Part shown: one piece after another, positions 51,365-61,200 of the stretch
How positions within the stretch are numbered: the stretch's first letter is position 1
Layout: each line of letters begins with the position of its first letter
Assembly (NCBI GenBank): GCA_964411675.1
Contig: CAYPLR010000003.1
Location: 1 to 64,000 of the forward strand
DNA from: JAAYBG01 sp964411675
GTDB taxonomy: Bacteria > Bacillota_I > Bacilli_A > ML615J-28 > CAG-698
DNA: 64,000 nt
Direction of reading: 5' to 3'
The notes under the pieces: generated by a model
The model's input: only the letters and a program-made list of their open reading frames with translations
Told to the model about the DNA's origin: nothing
The model's database searches: none
Translations under genes and position numbers: made by a program

Positions 51365-51805
51365 ATGGCTGAGAAAAAAGAAAAAAATAATAATGGAATT
51401 ATGTCCATATTTACAAAAGAATATAAGTACGAAGGAATTATTTTATTAGCTTTGTCACTAATCGCCCTTGTTTTAGGAACAATGGTATTAATTGGTGAAT
51501 CAAGTAGTGGTGCAAGTGGTTTGGTGATCAATGAGGATATCTTCTTAATTGGTGATTATCCAAAAGCCTTTGCTTGGATTTTAATTATCCTTGGTGCTGT
51601 TTCTCTAGTATTAGCAGCATGGCCATTTTATAAGCCTTCTATCAGTGAAGTAAAAAGAGTGTCATGGCCTGATCGTGGAACATTATTAAAGAATACAGCA
51701 ACAGTTTTTGCTTTTATTCTAATTTTATCAATATTCTTTATTTTTTCTGATTGGATTTTTGGATACGTTGTCGAGTTATTCGGATGGCTATCTAGTAAAC
51801 TATAA
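51365..51805 (+). CDS. secE: SecE preprotein translocase subunit with N-terminal extension
   Basis: A SecYEG subunit. The SecE core is at the C terminus: ISEVKRVSWPDRGTLLKNTA (amphipathic helix and hinge) and a membrane helix VFAFILILSIFFIFSDWIFG. Gram-positive SecE is usually about 60 residues with one membrane helix; this one has 146 residues with two extra helices (about residues 25-45 and 68-88), giving three, as in E. coli. AGGAGGA lies just before the ATG; nusG follows. Confidence 0.93.
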   Translation: MAEKKEKNNNGIMSIFTKEYKYEGIILLALSLIALVLGTMVLIGESSSGASGLVINEDIFLIGDYPKAFAWILIILGAVSLVLAAWPFYKPSISEVKRVSWPDRGTLLKNTATVFAFILILSIFFIFSDWIFGYVVELFGWLSSKL

Positions 51806-51817
51806 TAAGGCGTGGCA

Positions 51818-52354
51818 ATGGAAGAACGTGCGTGGTATATAGTACAAACTTATTCAGGATTAGAAAACGCCGCTAAGAAAAATCTTGAACGAAGAGTAGA
51901 ATCGATGGGAATGAGCGACTTGGTTTTCAATGTTTTAGTTCCTGAAGAAAGAATTCTAGAAAAAAAGAAAAACGGCGACATGAAAGAAGTTTTTGTAAAA
52001 CCATTTCCTGGATATGTTTTTATTGATATGATTGTTACAGATGAATCATGGTTTATGGTTAGAAATACGCCAATGGTTACTGGCTTTCTTGGCTCTTCTG
52101 GAGGCGGTGCAAAACCTGTTCCTCTACCTGAAGAAGAGATTGCACCCATTTTAAAACTTTGTGGAATTACTACAGAAAAGACATTTTCTGGTAAGGTCGG
52201 TGACAAGGTAAGAATTGGAGCTGGTACATTTACTGGTCAAGAAGGTGTCATTGATAGTATCGATTACCAAAAAGGAACACTAACGGTTTTAATTTATGCT
52301 TTTGGTCGTGCAACACCAACAGAATTAACGTTTAGTGAAGTATCACTTTTATAA
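51818..52354 (+). CDS. nusG: Transcription antitermination factor NusG
   Basis: A 178-residue RNA-polymerase-binding factor. The NGN domain starts RAWYIVQTYSGLENAAKKNL and contains KPFPGYVFIDM; the C-terminal KOW domain starts GDKVRIGAGTFTGQEGVI. AAGG at 51807-51810 and spacing favour ATG 51818; GTG 51812 in frame is possible. A strong terminator follows, so rplK is transcribed separately. Confidence 0.95.
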   Translation: MEERAWYIVQTYSGLENAAKKNLERRVESMGMSDLVFNVLVPEERILEKKKNGDMKEVFVKPFPGYVFIDMIVTDESWFMVRNTPMVTGFLGSSGGGAKPVPLPEEEIAPILKLCGITTEKTFSGKVGDKVRIGAGTFTGQEGVIDSIDYQKGTLTVLIYAFGRATPTELTFSEVSLL

Positions 52355-52359
52355 AAATT

Positions 52360-52388
52360 AAATCTCTAGAAAACTAGAGATTTTTTTA
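52360..52388 (+). terminator. Terminator after nusG
   Basis: Nine-bp stem AATCTCTAG/CTAGAGATT, 4-nt loop, seven T. Confidence 0.93.
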
Positions 52389-52402
52389 TTGACGATTAAG
52401 GA

Positions 52403-52431
52403 TTGCAATTTTTATCAAAAAGTAGTATTAT
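52403..52431 (+). promoter_or_regulatory. Promoter of the serine hydrolase gene
   Basis: TTGCAA (52403-52408), 17 bp, TATTAT (52426-52431). Confidence 0.68.
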
Positions 52432-52455
52432 ATCTTTAATGAAGGAGATATTCAA

Positions 52456-54180
52456 ATGGCTGATTACAACAATATTTTAAGTAAAATTACAAAATTACAA
52501 GAAAAATATCGTGTTAAAGGAACCAGCATTGTTGTCGCTGATTCCTCAAAAATATTATTTTCTGAACATAAGGGTTTTGCTGATTTCTATGGAGAAAGAA
52601 ACGTAGACGATACCACTAAATTTAAGATTGGTTCTATTACAAAAGTTTTAACTGCGATATCCATTATGCAGTTGATGGAGGAAAATCTAATTCATTTAGA
52701 TGCAGATATTCGTGAATATATTCCTGAATTTACTATTAAAAATAGATTTGACAATTATAAAATCACAATAAGAAATATACTAACTCATCGTTCTGGTATC
52801 CCAAGCGATAATTTTGAGATTATGCTTTCGAAAGAAATGAAAGATTATAATGATATCATTGGTTATCTAGCCAATCAATACTTAATTGCTCCTCCAGGAA
52901 AGATGCTTGCTTATTCAAATTTGGGTTATACATTGTTAGGAATTGTGATTGAACGAGTAAGTAAGAAAAAATATACGGATTATGTGCAAAAAAATATCTT
53001 TAATCCTTTAGGAATAGAAGCAAACTTTATTTGCTCCTCTGAAGATTTCCGTCAACACAAATACGAGATTTCACGTTCTTATAACAGTTTAGGAGAAGAA
53101 AAAGAGGATTACATTAGCACCATTATTCCAGCAGGGTCTAATACTTATATGAGTGCCTTAGATTGTATCAAAATTGCTCAGATGTTTTTAAATGGGGGTC
53201 GAATTGGTAATAAGCGAATTTTAAAAGCAGAAACTGTAGCAATGATGCTAGAAAAACCTAACTTTGAAGACGAAGAAGGAACTAAAATGGGATTGGGATT
53301 GGCGTTTAACCAATATCAATTTCCAGGCATGGGTGATGTGATAGGTCATTCAGGAGGAACTATTTTTCATTTTTCTCAAATGGTATTTATGCCAGAACAA
53401 GGAATAGCTGCTGTTATGCTAACTAACTCAACAAATGGAGCTCATTTCATTCGTAGTGTATTTCCTTCTCTATTGGAAATTTCTTTACAGGAAAAAGGAT
53501 TTAAGAAACCACTCATTAGAAGAGCAAAAAAGACGTATTGTACTTTTAGAGTAGAAGAATATACAGGTATCTACCCAACATTGATGAGACCTTTTTATAT
53601 CTCTTATAAAAAGTCTTTGCGTTTAAAAATAGGATCTATCCGCATGAAAATGTTTTTGAAAAACAATAATTGGTTTGATTTAAAGCCAACCGGATTTTCC
53701 ATTCTTTTCGGGCAAGCCATGAAACACATGGAAGTGAAAATAGAAAAAGATATCTTAACGTTAAAGAGAAATTATAAAAATGGTCAATGTGATATCCAAA
53801 GCGTTGGTGTTAAAGTAAAACCTTTTGATATTTTACCTACTTGGCTAATGGCTTGTGGTCGTTATGCAAGTATTACAGAACCTAAACATAGTGTGGCAAA
53901 TAGTATAGAACTATTGATTAAAGATCAATTTTTGATGGCTAAATTAGGTGGGGGGATGTCAGGAAATCAAATACATGTATTAGGAACAGTAAATGAAACT
54001 GAAGCTATCATTCTTGGATATGGTCGTGGCACTTCGGAAACAGTTTTTATCGGTAATAAAATGTTGACATATATGGGAAGTAAATTTGTTCGTGAAAGTA
54101 GGTTTAAAACTTTCTTGCGCCGAAGTAAACTTAATAAATTAGGAGAATCAATAAAAAATATCTTTAGTAGAAAAAAGTAA
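52456..54180 (+). CDS. Serine hydrolase of the class C beta-lactamase/PBP4* family
   Basis: A 574-residue protein. The N-terminal 350 residues form a beta-lactamase-like domain with the catalytic SITK tetrad (FKIGSITKVLTA, near residue 66), YSNLGY (Tyr-x-Asn) and GHSGGT. The C-terminal 200 residues are beta-rich, as in D-aminopeptidase or PBP4*-like proteins. No signal peptide is seen, so it probably acts in the cytosol on peptides or esters rather than as a secreted beta-lactamase. It interrupts the usual nusG-rplK neighbourhood. Confidence 0.88.
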   Translation: MADYNNILSKITKLQEKYRVKGTSIVVADSSKILFSEHKGFADFYGERNVDDTTKFKIGSITKVLTAISIMQLMEENLIHLDADIREYIPEFTIKNRFDNYKITIRNILTHRSGIPSDNFEIMLSKEMKDYNDIIGYLANQYLIAPPGKMLAYSNLGYTLLGIVIERVSKKKYTDYVQKNIFNPLGIEANFICSSEDFRQHKYEISRSYNSLGEEKEDYISTIIPAGSNTYMSALDCIKIAQMFLNGGRIGNKRILKAETVAMMLEKPNFEDEEGTKMGLGLAFNQYQFPGMGDVIGHSGGTIFHFSQMVFMPEQGIAAVMLTNSTNGAHFIRSVFPSLLEISLQEKGFKKPLIRRAKKTYCTFRVEEYTGIYPTLMRPFYISYKKSLRLKIGSIRMKMFLKNNNWFDLKPTGFSILFGQAMKHMEVKIEKDILTLKRNYKNGQCDIQSVGVKVKPFDILPTWLMACGRYASITEPKHSVANSIELLIKDQFLMAKLGGGMSGNQIHVLGTVNETEAIILGYGRGTSETVFIGNKMLTYMGSKFVRESRFKTFLRRSKLNKLGESIKNIFSRKK

Positions 54181-54192
54181 TCATTAGTAAAT

Positions 54193-54227
54193 GAATCCAT
54201 TCCTAGCATTTTTGGAATGGGTTTTAT
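54193..54227 (+). terminator. Terminator after the serine hydrolase gene
   Basis: Ten-pair stem AATCCATTCC/GGAATGGGTT with one G-U pair and a T-rich tail. The next gene starts 22 bases later with no clear promoter, so read-through is likely. Confidence 0.7.
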
Positions 54228-54249
54228 TAGAGAAAGGATTAAAGTGACC

Positions 54250-54966
54250 ATGCAAATAAAAGTAATGACATTTAATATCCAACATGGACGAGATTTTATC
54301 AAGCGTGATATTAATCTTTTTATGATGGCGGATGTAATTCGTAATCAAAAAGCAGACATTATTGGGTTAAATGAAGTTAGGGGAAAAGGAACTCATATTG
54401 ATTATCAAGCACAAGCAGAAATAATAGGGAAGAATCTAGGCTTTTATTACTATTTTGGTAAGGCAATTGACTTACCTCAAGGACCTTATGGAAATGCCAT
54501 TATTTCTCGTTTTCCACTTACAGAAATTGAAACCATAATAATTCCTGATCCGGAAATAAAAGATGAAAAAGTACTTTGCTATGAAACGCGTTGTATCATA
54601 AAAGCAAAAATTGTTGAATTGAATTTAACTGTATTGATATCTCATTTTGGCTTGGCTCAAAGCGAACAAAGAAATGCAATTGCAACTCTTACAAGAGAAC
54701 TAGCAAAAATAGAAGGACCTTGTATCTTTATGGGAGATTTAAACATGACACCTGAAGATGAGAAGATCAAACAAATCGAGCAATATCTAACAGATGCGAG
54801 TGCCAAATTACAAGGAAATAAACTTAGCTTTCCTTCCATAAATCCAGAACGAAAGATTGATTATATTTTTGGAAATGAATTTGTTGAAATTGTAGCGGCT
54901 GAAATACCAGAAATAGTTGCTTCAGATCATTTTCCTCATACTGCAATCGTTAGAATAAAAAGATAA
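54250..54966 (+). CDS. Endonuclease/exonuclease/phosphatase-family hydrolase
   Basis: A 238-residue metal-dependent phosphoesterase of the DNase I fold. Motifs in order: TFNIQHG, IGLNEVRG (metal Glu), ISRFPL, SHFGL, FMGDLNMTP and the catalytic SDHFPH near the end. It could act on lipids, sugars or nucleic acid ends; no signal peptide. AAAGGAT precedes two possible in-frame starts, GTG 54244 and ATG 54250. Together with the serine hydrolase it is inserted between nusG and rplK. Confidence 0.87.
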   Translation: MQIKVMTFNIQHGRDFIKRDINLFMMADVIRNQKADIIGLNEVRGKGTHIDYQAQAEIIGKNLGFYYYFGKAIDLPQGPYGNAIISRFPLTEIETIIIPDPEIKDEKVLCYETRCIIKAKIVELNLTVLISHFGLAQSEQRNAIATLTRELAKIEGPCIFMGDLNMTPEDEKIKQIEQYLTDASAKLQGNKLSFPSINPERKIDYIFGNEFVEIVAAEIPEIVASDHFPHTAIVRIKR

Positions 54967-54974
54967 AAAATGAA

Positions 54975-55003
54975 TTGACTTCATTTGAAAAATATAGTAT
55001 AAT
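54975..55003 (+). promoter_or_regulatory. Promoter of rplK-rplA
   Basis: TTGACT (54975-54980), 17 bp, TATAAT (54998-55003). Confidence 0.87.
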
Positions 55004-55043
55004 ATTTTAGCGTGCGTTAATCACGTATACTATTTTATTATAA

Positions 55044-55070
55044 GTGGGAGAGCAAAGCTCTTTATACCAC
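55044..55070 (+). promoter_or_regulatory. Putative L1-binding mRNA hairpin before rplK
   Basis: GTGGGAGAGC, AAA loop, GCTC, then TTTATACCAC: two helices separated by an asymmetric loop. It shares the GTGG...TTATACCAC frame with 55584-55610 and resembles the 23S-like L1 target used for feedback in the L11-L1 operon. Confidence 0.7.
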
Positions 55071-55097
55071 ATCACGGACAAAAAGGAGGTGCGTCTC

Positions 55098-55526
55098 GTG
55101 GCTGCGAAAAAAATTACGAAAGTCGTTAAGTTACAATTGGCGGCAGGAAAGGCTACTCCAGCTCCACCAGTTGGACCAGTATTATCACCTACAGGTATTA
55201 ATACCCAACAATTTTGTCTTCAATTCAATGAGAAGACAAGAGAATTAGCTGGATATAAAGTTCCTGTTATTGTTACTGTTTATGAAGATCGTTCATTTAC
55301 TTTCGTCACAAAGACTCCACCAGCATCAGACTTATTAAAGAAAGCTGCTGGAATTGAAAGTGGTTCATCAAATCCTAAGAAAACTAAGGTAGCAACTGTT
55401 TCTTATGAAAAAGTACTTGAAATTGCAAAAACAAAATTGGAAGATTTAAGTGCTTATACACCAGAAGCAGGAGCAAAGATTATTGAAGGAACCGCAAGAC
55501 AAATGGGAATTGTTGTTGAAAAGTAA
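55098..55526 (+). CDS. rplK: Ribosomal protein L11
   Basis: A 142-residue 50S protein of the GTPase-associated centre. It starts with KKITKVVKLQLAAGKATPAP and contains PPVGPVLSPTGINTQQFC, and the C-terminal GTARQMGI motif. AAGGAGG at 55083-55089 places the start at GTG 55098; an upstream in-frame start would lie inside the L1 hairpin. Co-transcribed with rplA. Confidence 0.96.
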   Translation: MAAKKITKVVKLQLAAGKATPAPPVGPVLSPTGINTQQFCLQFNEKTRELAGYKVPVIVTVYEDRSFTFVTKTPPASDLLKKAAGIESGSSNPKKTKVATVSYEKVLEIAKTKLEDLSAYTPEAGAKIIEGTARQMGIVVEK

Positions 55527-55583
55527 AATCTAATCAACGAAGTTTCTAAACTACTAATAAGTTGTTATAAATACAACTTAAAC

Positions 55584-55610
55584 TGTGGAAGGAATTTCCG
55601 TTATACCACA
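55584..55610 (+). promoter_or_regulatory. Putative L1-binding mRNA hairpin before rplA
   Basis: TGTGG, AAGGAA/TTTCC inner stem, then GTTATACCACA, just before the AAGGAGG of rplA. Second copy of the L1-type motif; it would let L1 block its own translation. Confidence 0.7.
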
Positions 55611-55626
55611 TTTAAGGAGGAAAAAT

Positions 55627-56325
55627 ATGGCTAAAAGAAGCAAAAAGTATTTGGAAGCTGCTAAGTTAATTGATAAAGCTAAGCGCTATCCAATCGAAGA
55701 AGCTGTAGAACTAGTTAAAAAGACAAGTGTTACTAAATTTGATAGTACAGTTGAAGTAGCTTTTAAAACGAACCTAGATTCTCGTAAAGCAGAACAAAAT
55801 TTACGAGGAGCAATAGTATTACCATATGGAACAGGTAAAACTCGTACTGTGTTAGTACTTACTAAGATTCCTGATAAACAAAAAGAAGCGCAAAACGCTG
55901 GTGCTGACTATGTTGGCGATGCTGAGTTTATCGAGAAGATTAAAGGCGGATGGTTTGATTTTGATATCATCGTTGCAACACCAGATATGATGGGCGATTT
56001 AGGAAAATTAGGTAAGATTTTAGGACCTAAAGGACTAATGCCAAATGCAAAAACTGGTACTGTTACTACTGATTTAACAAAAGCCGTTGGTGAAATTAAA
56101 GCAGGTAAGGTTGAATACCGTGTTGATAAAACAGGTAACATTCAAGCGCTAGTTGGTAAAGCTAGTTTCGATAGTGAAAAACTTGCTGAAAATATCAAAA
56201 CTGTATGTCAAGTGCTTGTTAAGAGCAAACCAGCTACAGTAAAGGGCATATATATTAAAAATGTCTCTATTTCTACAACCATGGGTCCTGGAGTTAAGGT
56301 TGCTCTAGAATCAATGTTAAGTTAA
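55627..56325 (+). CDS. rplA: Ribosomal protein L1
   Basis: A 232-residue 50S stalk protein and likely translational repressor of this operon. Motifs: KRYPIEEAVELVKKTS near the start, LRGAIVLPYGTGK, LGKILGPKGLMPNAKTGTV and the C-terminal YIKNVSISTTMGPGVKV. AAGGAGG selects ATG 55627. Confidence 0.97.
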   Translation: MAKRSKKYLEAAKLIDKAKRYPIEEAVELVKKTSVTKFDSTVEVAFKTNLDSRKAEQNLRGAIVLPYGTGKTRTVLVLTKIPDKQKEAQNAGADYVGDAEFIEKIKGGWFDFDIIVATPDMMGDLGKLGKILGPKGLMPNAKTGTVTTDLTKAVGEIKAGKVEYRVDKTGNIQALVGKASFDSEKLAENIKTVCQVLVKSKPATVKGIYIKNVSISTTMGPGVKVALESMLS

Positions 56326-56369
56326 TCAACCAAAAAATAATAAAATAAAATAGTTAATACGTTTTAATT

Positions 56370-56461
56370 GCTGTAGACAGTAGGCGCAGAAATGCTTAAT
56401 TTCCTACCGAGGTTAAAGAGTTTTTTACCTTTTTCTGTCTATTGAAAAAGGTTTTTATTTT
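56370..56461 (+). promoter_or_regulatory. L10 leader with attenuator
   Basis: The leader contains the conserved core of the Rfam L10 leader: GTAGACAGTAGGCGCAG, GCTTAAT, TTTCCTACCGAGGT (56384-56413). Downstream, ACCTTTTTC (56427-56435) pairs with GAAAAAGGT (56444-56452) followed by T-rich sequence, a terminator. Binding of the L10-L12 complex is expected to promote termination. Confidence 0.88.
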
Positions 56462-56476
56462 TCAGGAGGTGAAAGA

Positions 56477-56965
56477 ATGAAAGAAGCAACATTAAAAATT
56501 AAAATTGATCAAGTCCAAGAAACTTTAAAGAAATTTCAAGATACTAACGCTGCCGTTCTTGTTGATCCAATTGGTTTAACTGTAGCTGAAGTTTCTGACC
56601 TACGTAATCAGTTATATAAAGAAGGCGTTGAAATGAGAGTTATTAAGAATAACATTCTTCGTCGTGCTGCTACTGAAGCTGGTTATGAGGGTATTCAAGA
56701 GCATTTTGCTGGGCCAAGCGCTGTTGCTTTCTCAAAAGATGCCACAATTGCATCGAAAATCATTTATGACTTTGCTAAGAAAAACGAAAAACTAAAAGTA
56801 AAAGGTGGAATCGTTGATGGCAAATTCATGGATGAAAAAGATTTAAAAGTGTTTGCAGGATTACCAAACAAACAAGGTATGCTTGCAATGTTGTTAAGTG
56901 TTCTACAAGCTCCAATTCGCAACTTAGCGTGTGCGGTTAAAGCTGTAGCAGAAAAAGAAGCGTAA
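56477..56965 (+). CDS. rplJ: Ribosomal protein L10
   Basis: A 162-residue stalk base protein that holds L7/L12 dimers through its C-terminal helix. Motifs: VDPIGLTVAEVSDLRNQL, MRVIKNNILRRA, GPSAVAFS and the end LACAVKAVAEKE. Controlled by the leader upstream. GGAGGTGA precedes the ATG. Confidence 0.96.
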   Translation: MKEATLKIKIDQVQETLKKFQDTNAAVLVDPIGLTVAEVSDLRNQLYKEGVEMRVIKNNILRRAATEAGYEGIQEHFAGPSAVAFSKDATIASKIIYDFAKKNEKLKVKGGIVDGKFMDEKDLKVFAGLPNKQGMLAMLLSVLQAPIRNLACAVKAVAEKEA

Positions 56966-56989
56966 AATTTAAACAGGAGGAAAAATATA

Positions 56990-57361
56990 ATGGCAAAAAT
57001 TAATGTACAAGAATTTTTAGAGTCTTTAAAAGAAATGTCTGTTTTAGAATTAAATGAATTAGTAAAAGCAATTGAAAAAGAATTTGGTGTTACTGCTGCT
57101 GCTGTAGCTGTTCAAGGTGCTGCACCTGCAGAAGCAGTTGATGAAGGACCATCAACTGTTAATGTAGTTTTAGCTGAAATTGGACCAAATAAGATTGCAG
57201 TCATTAAAGTTATCCGCGAAATCACTGGCTTACCACTAAAGGAAGCTAAGGATTTAGTTGATGCTGCTCCAAAAGCAGTTAAAGAGGGTATCGAAAGTGA
57301 AGAAGCTAATGCTATTAAGGCTAAATTAGAAGAAGCCGGCGCTGTTGTTCAAATTAAATAA
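56990..57361 (+). CDS. rplL: Ribosomal protein L7/L12
   Basis: A 123-residue stalk protein. N-terminal dimerisation helix pair (EFLESLKEMSVLELNELVKA), Ala-rich hinge, and the C-terminal domain with KIAVIKVIREITGLPLKEAK and LEEAGAVVQIK, the factor-binding surface. It follows rplJ by 24 bases and ends at a strong terminator. Confidence 0.97.
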   Translation: MAKINVQEFLESLKEMSVLELNELVKAIEKEFGVTAAAVAVQGAAPAEAVDEGPSTVNVVLAEIGPNKIAVIKVIREITGLPLKEAKDLVDAAPKAVKEGIESEEANAIKAKLEEAGAVVQIK

Positions 57362-57380
57362 TTTAATAACAGTTGAATGT

Positions 57381-57409
57381 AAAGCACAATTTTAAATTGT
57401 GCTTTTTTA
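57381..57409 (+). terminator. Terminator after rplL
   Basis: Stem AAAGCACAATTT/AAATTGTGCTTT with a very small loop and T run. Confidence 0.93.
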
Positions 57410-57445
57410 TTTATGAAAAGCATCATGAAAATAATGAAAAAAAGA

Positions 57446-57474
57446 TTGCATTAATGAATCGTTTGTATTATAAT
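57446..57474 (+). promoter_or_regulatory. Promoter of the RsmC-like gene
   Basis: TTGCAT (57446-57451), 17 bp, TATAAT (57469-57474). Confidence 0.75.
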
Positions 57475-57496
57475 ATGTCGTACGTGGGAGATGTTT

Positions 57497-58093
57497 ATGA
57501 GTCACTATTATGTAAATGATAATAGCCTAGTTTCACAGGAAAGAATCATAGAATATACGTTTCGAGACACGAAAGTAAGCTTATTCTCAGATTTAGGGGT
57601 TTTTAGTAAAGATCGTGTTGATTTTGGAACCAATGTTTTGTTGAATAATTTACCAGACTTTCCGAAAGGATCAAGAGTCCTTGATATCGGATGTGGATAT
57701 GGAATCATCGGAATTGCAATTGCTAAGGGTTGTCCTGATGTTTGGGTAGATATGATTGATGTTAATAAACGAGCCATAGAATTGGTAAGAAAAAGTATCA
57801 AGCATAATCATGTTTCTAATGTGAATGTCTATGAAAGTGATTTGTATGCTACTATTAATTTAAAATACGATTATATTATTACCAATCCGCCGATTAGGGC
57901 AGGCAAAGCAATCGTTCATAAAATTATTGAAGATAGTATTCTTTATTTAAATGAAAATGGAATGTTATGGGCAGTGATTCAAAAAAAACAAGGGGCTCCA
58001 TCTTTTATAGATAAGATGGAAAATGTTTTTGGAAATGTACAAAAGAAGTGCAAAGAAAATGGCTATTATGTAGTGTTTAGTAGGAAAAATTAA
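57497..58093 (+). CDS. RsmC-like methyltransferase (YbxB type)
   Basis: A 198-residue SAM-dependent methyltransferase. Motif I VLDIGCGYGIIGIAIA near residue 62 and motif IV ITNPPIRAGK near residue 130 place it in the RsmC group, which methylates guanine N2 in 16S rRNA. The position between rplL and rpoB is that of Bacillus ybxB. GGGAG supports ATG 57497 rather than ATG 57491. Confidence 0.9.
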   Translation: MSHYYVNDNSLVSQERIIEYTFRDTKVSLFSDLGVFSKDRVDFGTNVLLNNLPDFPKGSRVLDIGCGYGIIGIAIAKGCPDVWVDMIDVNKRAIELVRKSIKHNHVSNVNVYESDLYATINLKYDYIITNPPIRAGKAIVHKIIEDSILYLNENGMLWAVIQKKQGAPSFIDKMENVFGNVQKKCKENGYYVVFSRKN

Positions 58094-58110
58094 ATAAGCA
58101 ATGAATTCAA

Positions 58111-58162
58111 TTGAGAGTAATTCACTTTATTATTTAAAAGGAAGAAAACTCTCGTTTTTTTT
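58111..58162 (+). terminator. Possible terminator before rpoB
   Basis: GAGAGT (58113-58118) can pair with ACTCTC (58148-58153) across a long loop, followed by eight T. Weak stem. Confidence 0.45.
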
Positions 58163-58186
58163 ATTCTAATATCCTAAAAATTCATA

Positions 58187-58215
58187 TTGACAACTTGACT
58201 GGATTATGTTAGAAT
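58187..58215 (+). promoter_or_regulatory. Promoter of rpoB-rpoC
   Basis: TTGACA (58187-58192), 17 bp, TAGAAT (58210-58215) with TG before it. rpoBC therefore has its own promoter separate from rplJL. Confidence 0.82.
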
Positions 58216-58292
58216 ATTAAAATGCGATAGAATGTGAGAAAAACGAATATTATTCAAATTATTTTGCTTAAAAAACTGTGAGGTGTAATGTT

Positions 58293-61200
58293 TTGAGCTA
58301 CAAAAATATTATTTATGGAAAAAATATTGAAAGAAGAAATTATTCTCGAGTACAAACCAATGTTGATTTACCTAATCTAATTGAAATACAAACAAAGTCT
58401 TTTGATTGGTTTGTTCGTGAAGGAATTGAAGAATTGTTTAACGAAATTTCTCCAATTCGGGATCATGGTGAAAAGTTAGAATTGTATTTTAAAAACTTTG
58501 AGTTCGATGAACCTAAGTATACAATTCCAGAAGCAAAAAGAAATGATGCTAACTATTCTCGCCCTTTAAAAGCAGATGTTAGTCTAGTTTCCAAAGAAAC
58601 TGGAGAAATCAAAGAACAAAAAATCTTTTTAGGCGAATTCCCAATTATGACCCCATGGGGAACTTTTGTCATTAATGGAGCTGAAAGAGTAATAGTAACC
58701 CAGATTATTCGTTCTGCTGGAGCTTTTTATTCTAAAAGCATCGATAAAAAAACCGCACAGGTACAATATTATGGACAAATTATTCCTACTCGTGGAGCAT
58801 GGATTGAATTTGAAATGGGTAGTAGAAATATTTGGTACGCAAAACTTGATCGTTCAAAAAAAATTCCACTTACTACATTTTTAAGAGCAATGGGTTTGAA
58901 CTCAAATAAGAATATATCTGAATTATATGATCCATTTGGAAGGTCTGAGTATTTAGCAAACACATTTGAAAAAGATGAGACATTTGGTTCTGATGATGCT
59001 TTAGAGCAATTATATGATAAATTACGTCCAGGAGAAAAAGCAAATCCAGAAGGCGCAAGAAATTATCTTGCTAGCCGTCTATTTGAAATTAGAAGATACG
59101 ATTTAGCAAGTGTAGGTCGTTATAAAGTTAATAAAAAGCTTGATGTCCTACAAAGAATACATAATATAGGTTTAAATAGTTGCATATTTGCTAGTGATAT
59201 TGTTGATCCAAGCACAGGAGAAGTAGTATTTACAAAAAATCAAATTATTGATGCAAAAGTAATGAACTATTTAGAAGATCATCGAGAATTATTTAGAAAG
59301 ACATATACTTATGAACAAATGTTGGAAGGTAATAGTGTTGTTCTTGAGGTTCTTGATGTTTGTCATGAAAAAGACAAAAACAATCCAATTAGATTGGTTG
59401 GAAATAATCAAGATGAAGAAGTTTGTCATGTAACTTTATCTGATATTCTAGCAGCAGTTAGTTATTTTATCAATCTTCATGAAGGTGTTGGCCGTACAGA
59501 TGACATTGACCATTTAGGAAATAGACGTTTACGTTTGATTGGTGAATTATTACAAAATCAATTTAGAATTGGTCTAACTAAAATGGAAAAGAATGTTAAA
59601 GATAGAATGTCTACATCCAATGATACTAGAACAATTGTTCCTCAAAATTTGATTAATATCCGAACTTTAACATCTTCAATTCGAGAGTTTTTTGGTAGTA
59701 GTCAGCTATCACAGTTTATGGATCAAATCAATCCGTTATCTGAATTAACTCATAAACGACGTTTATCAGCTTTAGGTGCTGGTGGATTAACTCGAGATCG
59801 TGCTGGATTTGAAGTGCGTGACGTTCACGTATCTCACTATGGTCGAATCTGTCCAATTGAAACACCAGAAGGTCAAAACATCGGTTTGATTAACTCGCTT
59901 GCTACTTATGCGCGCGTAGATAAATATGGTTTTATTGAGACTCCATATTTGAAAGTAACACAAACAGAAGATGGTAGAGCATTGGTATCAAGTGATTCTA
60001 ATGATGTAATCTATCTTACTGCTGACCGAGAAGAAGATTATTATATTGCTCAAGCCAATACAGAAGTAAATGAAAAATATGAAATTGTTGAACAAAAAGT
60101 TACTGCTCGTCACATGGGTGAAACATTAGAAATCGGTAAAGAAAAAATAAATTTAATCGATGTATCACCAAAACAAATTGTTGCCGTATCAACAGCATGT
60201 ATTCCTTTCTTGGAACATGATGATGCTAACCGTGCTTTAATGGGTGCGAACATGCAACGACAAGCAATTCCACTATTAAAACCAGAAGCAGCATTTGTTG
60301 CTACCGGAATAGAAGCAAAAGCAGCCAAAGACTCGGGAGTTGCTGTGATTGCTGAAGAGGCTGGATTTGTTGAATATGTAGATGCTTTAAAGATTATTAT
60401 TAAAGAAACAAGCGGAAATATCCGTGATTATAAATTAATTAAATATGAACGTTCTAACCATAGTACTTGTGTCAACCAAAGACCAATTGTGAATAAAGGC
60501 GAATTTGTTAAAAAAGGTGATGTTTTAGCTGATGGTCCATCAATGGATCGTGGCGAAATGGCTTTAGGACGAAATGTCGTTATTGCTTTCATGACATGGA
60601 ATGGTTACAATTATGAAGATGCTGTTGTCATGAGCGAACGCTTAGTACAGGATGATGTTTATACTTCAATTCATATCGAAAAGTATGAAGTAGAAGTGAG
60701 AGATACTAAATTAGGAAAAGAAGAGATCACAAGAGAACTGGATGATCGTAAGGATGCTATTGCCAACCTTGATGAATATGGAATTATTCGTTTGGGTGCA
60801 GAGGTAAAAGAAAATGATATTCTAGTTGGTAAAGTAACACCAAAAGGTCAAACAGACCCAACTCCAGAAGAAAGATTATCACGAGCATTATTTGCGGACA
60901 ACTCAAAAGATGTAAGAAATACATCGTTAAGAGTTCCTCATGGTGGTGGGGGAATCGTTCATCGAATTGAACATTTCCGACGCAAAGATGGTGATGAATT
61001 ACCACCATCGGTTAATGAAGTGGTAAGAGTATTCATTGTTCAAAAACGTAAAATTACAGAAGGCGATAAGATGGCTGGTCGTCATGGTAATAAGGGTGTT
61101 ATTTCTAAAATTTTACCTCAAGAAGATATGCCATATATGGAAGATGGAACTCCTGTTGATATTATGTTGAATCCACAAGGTATTCCTTCTCGTTTAAATA

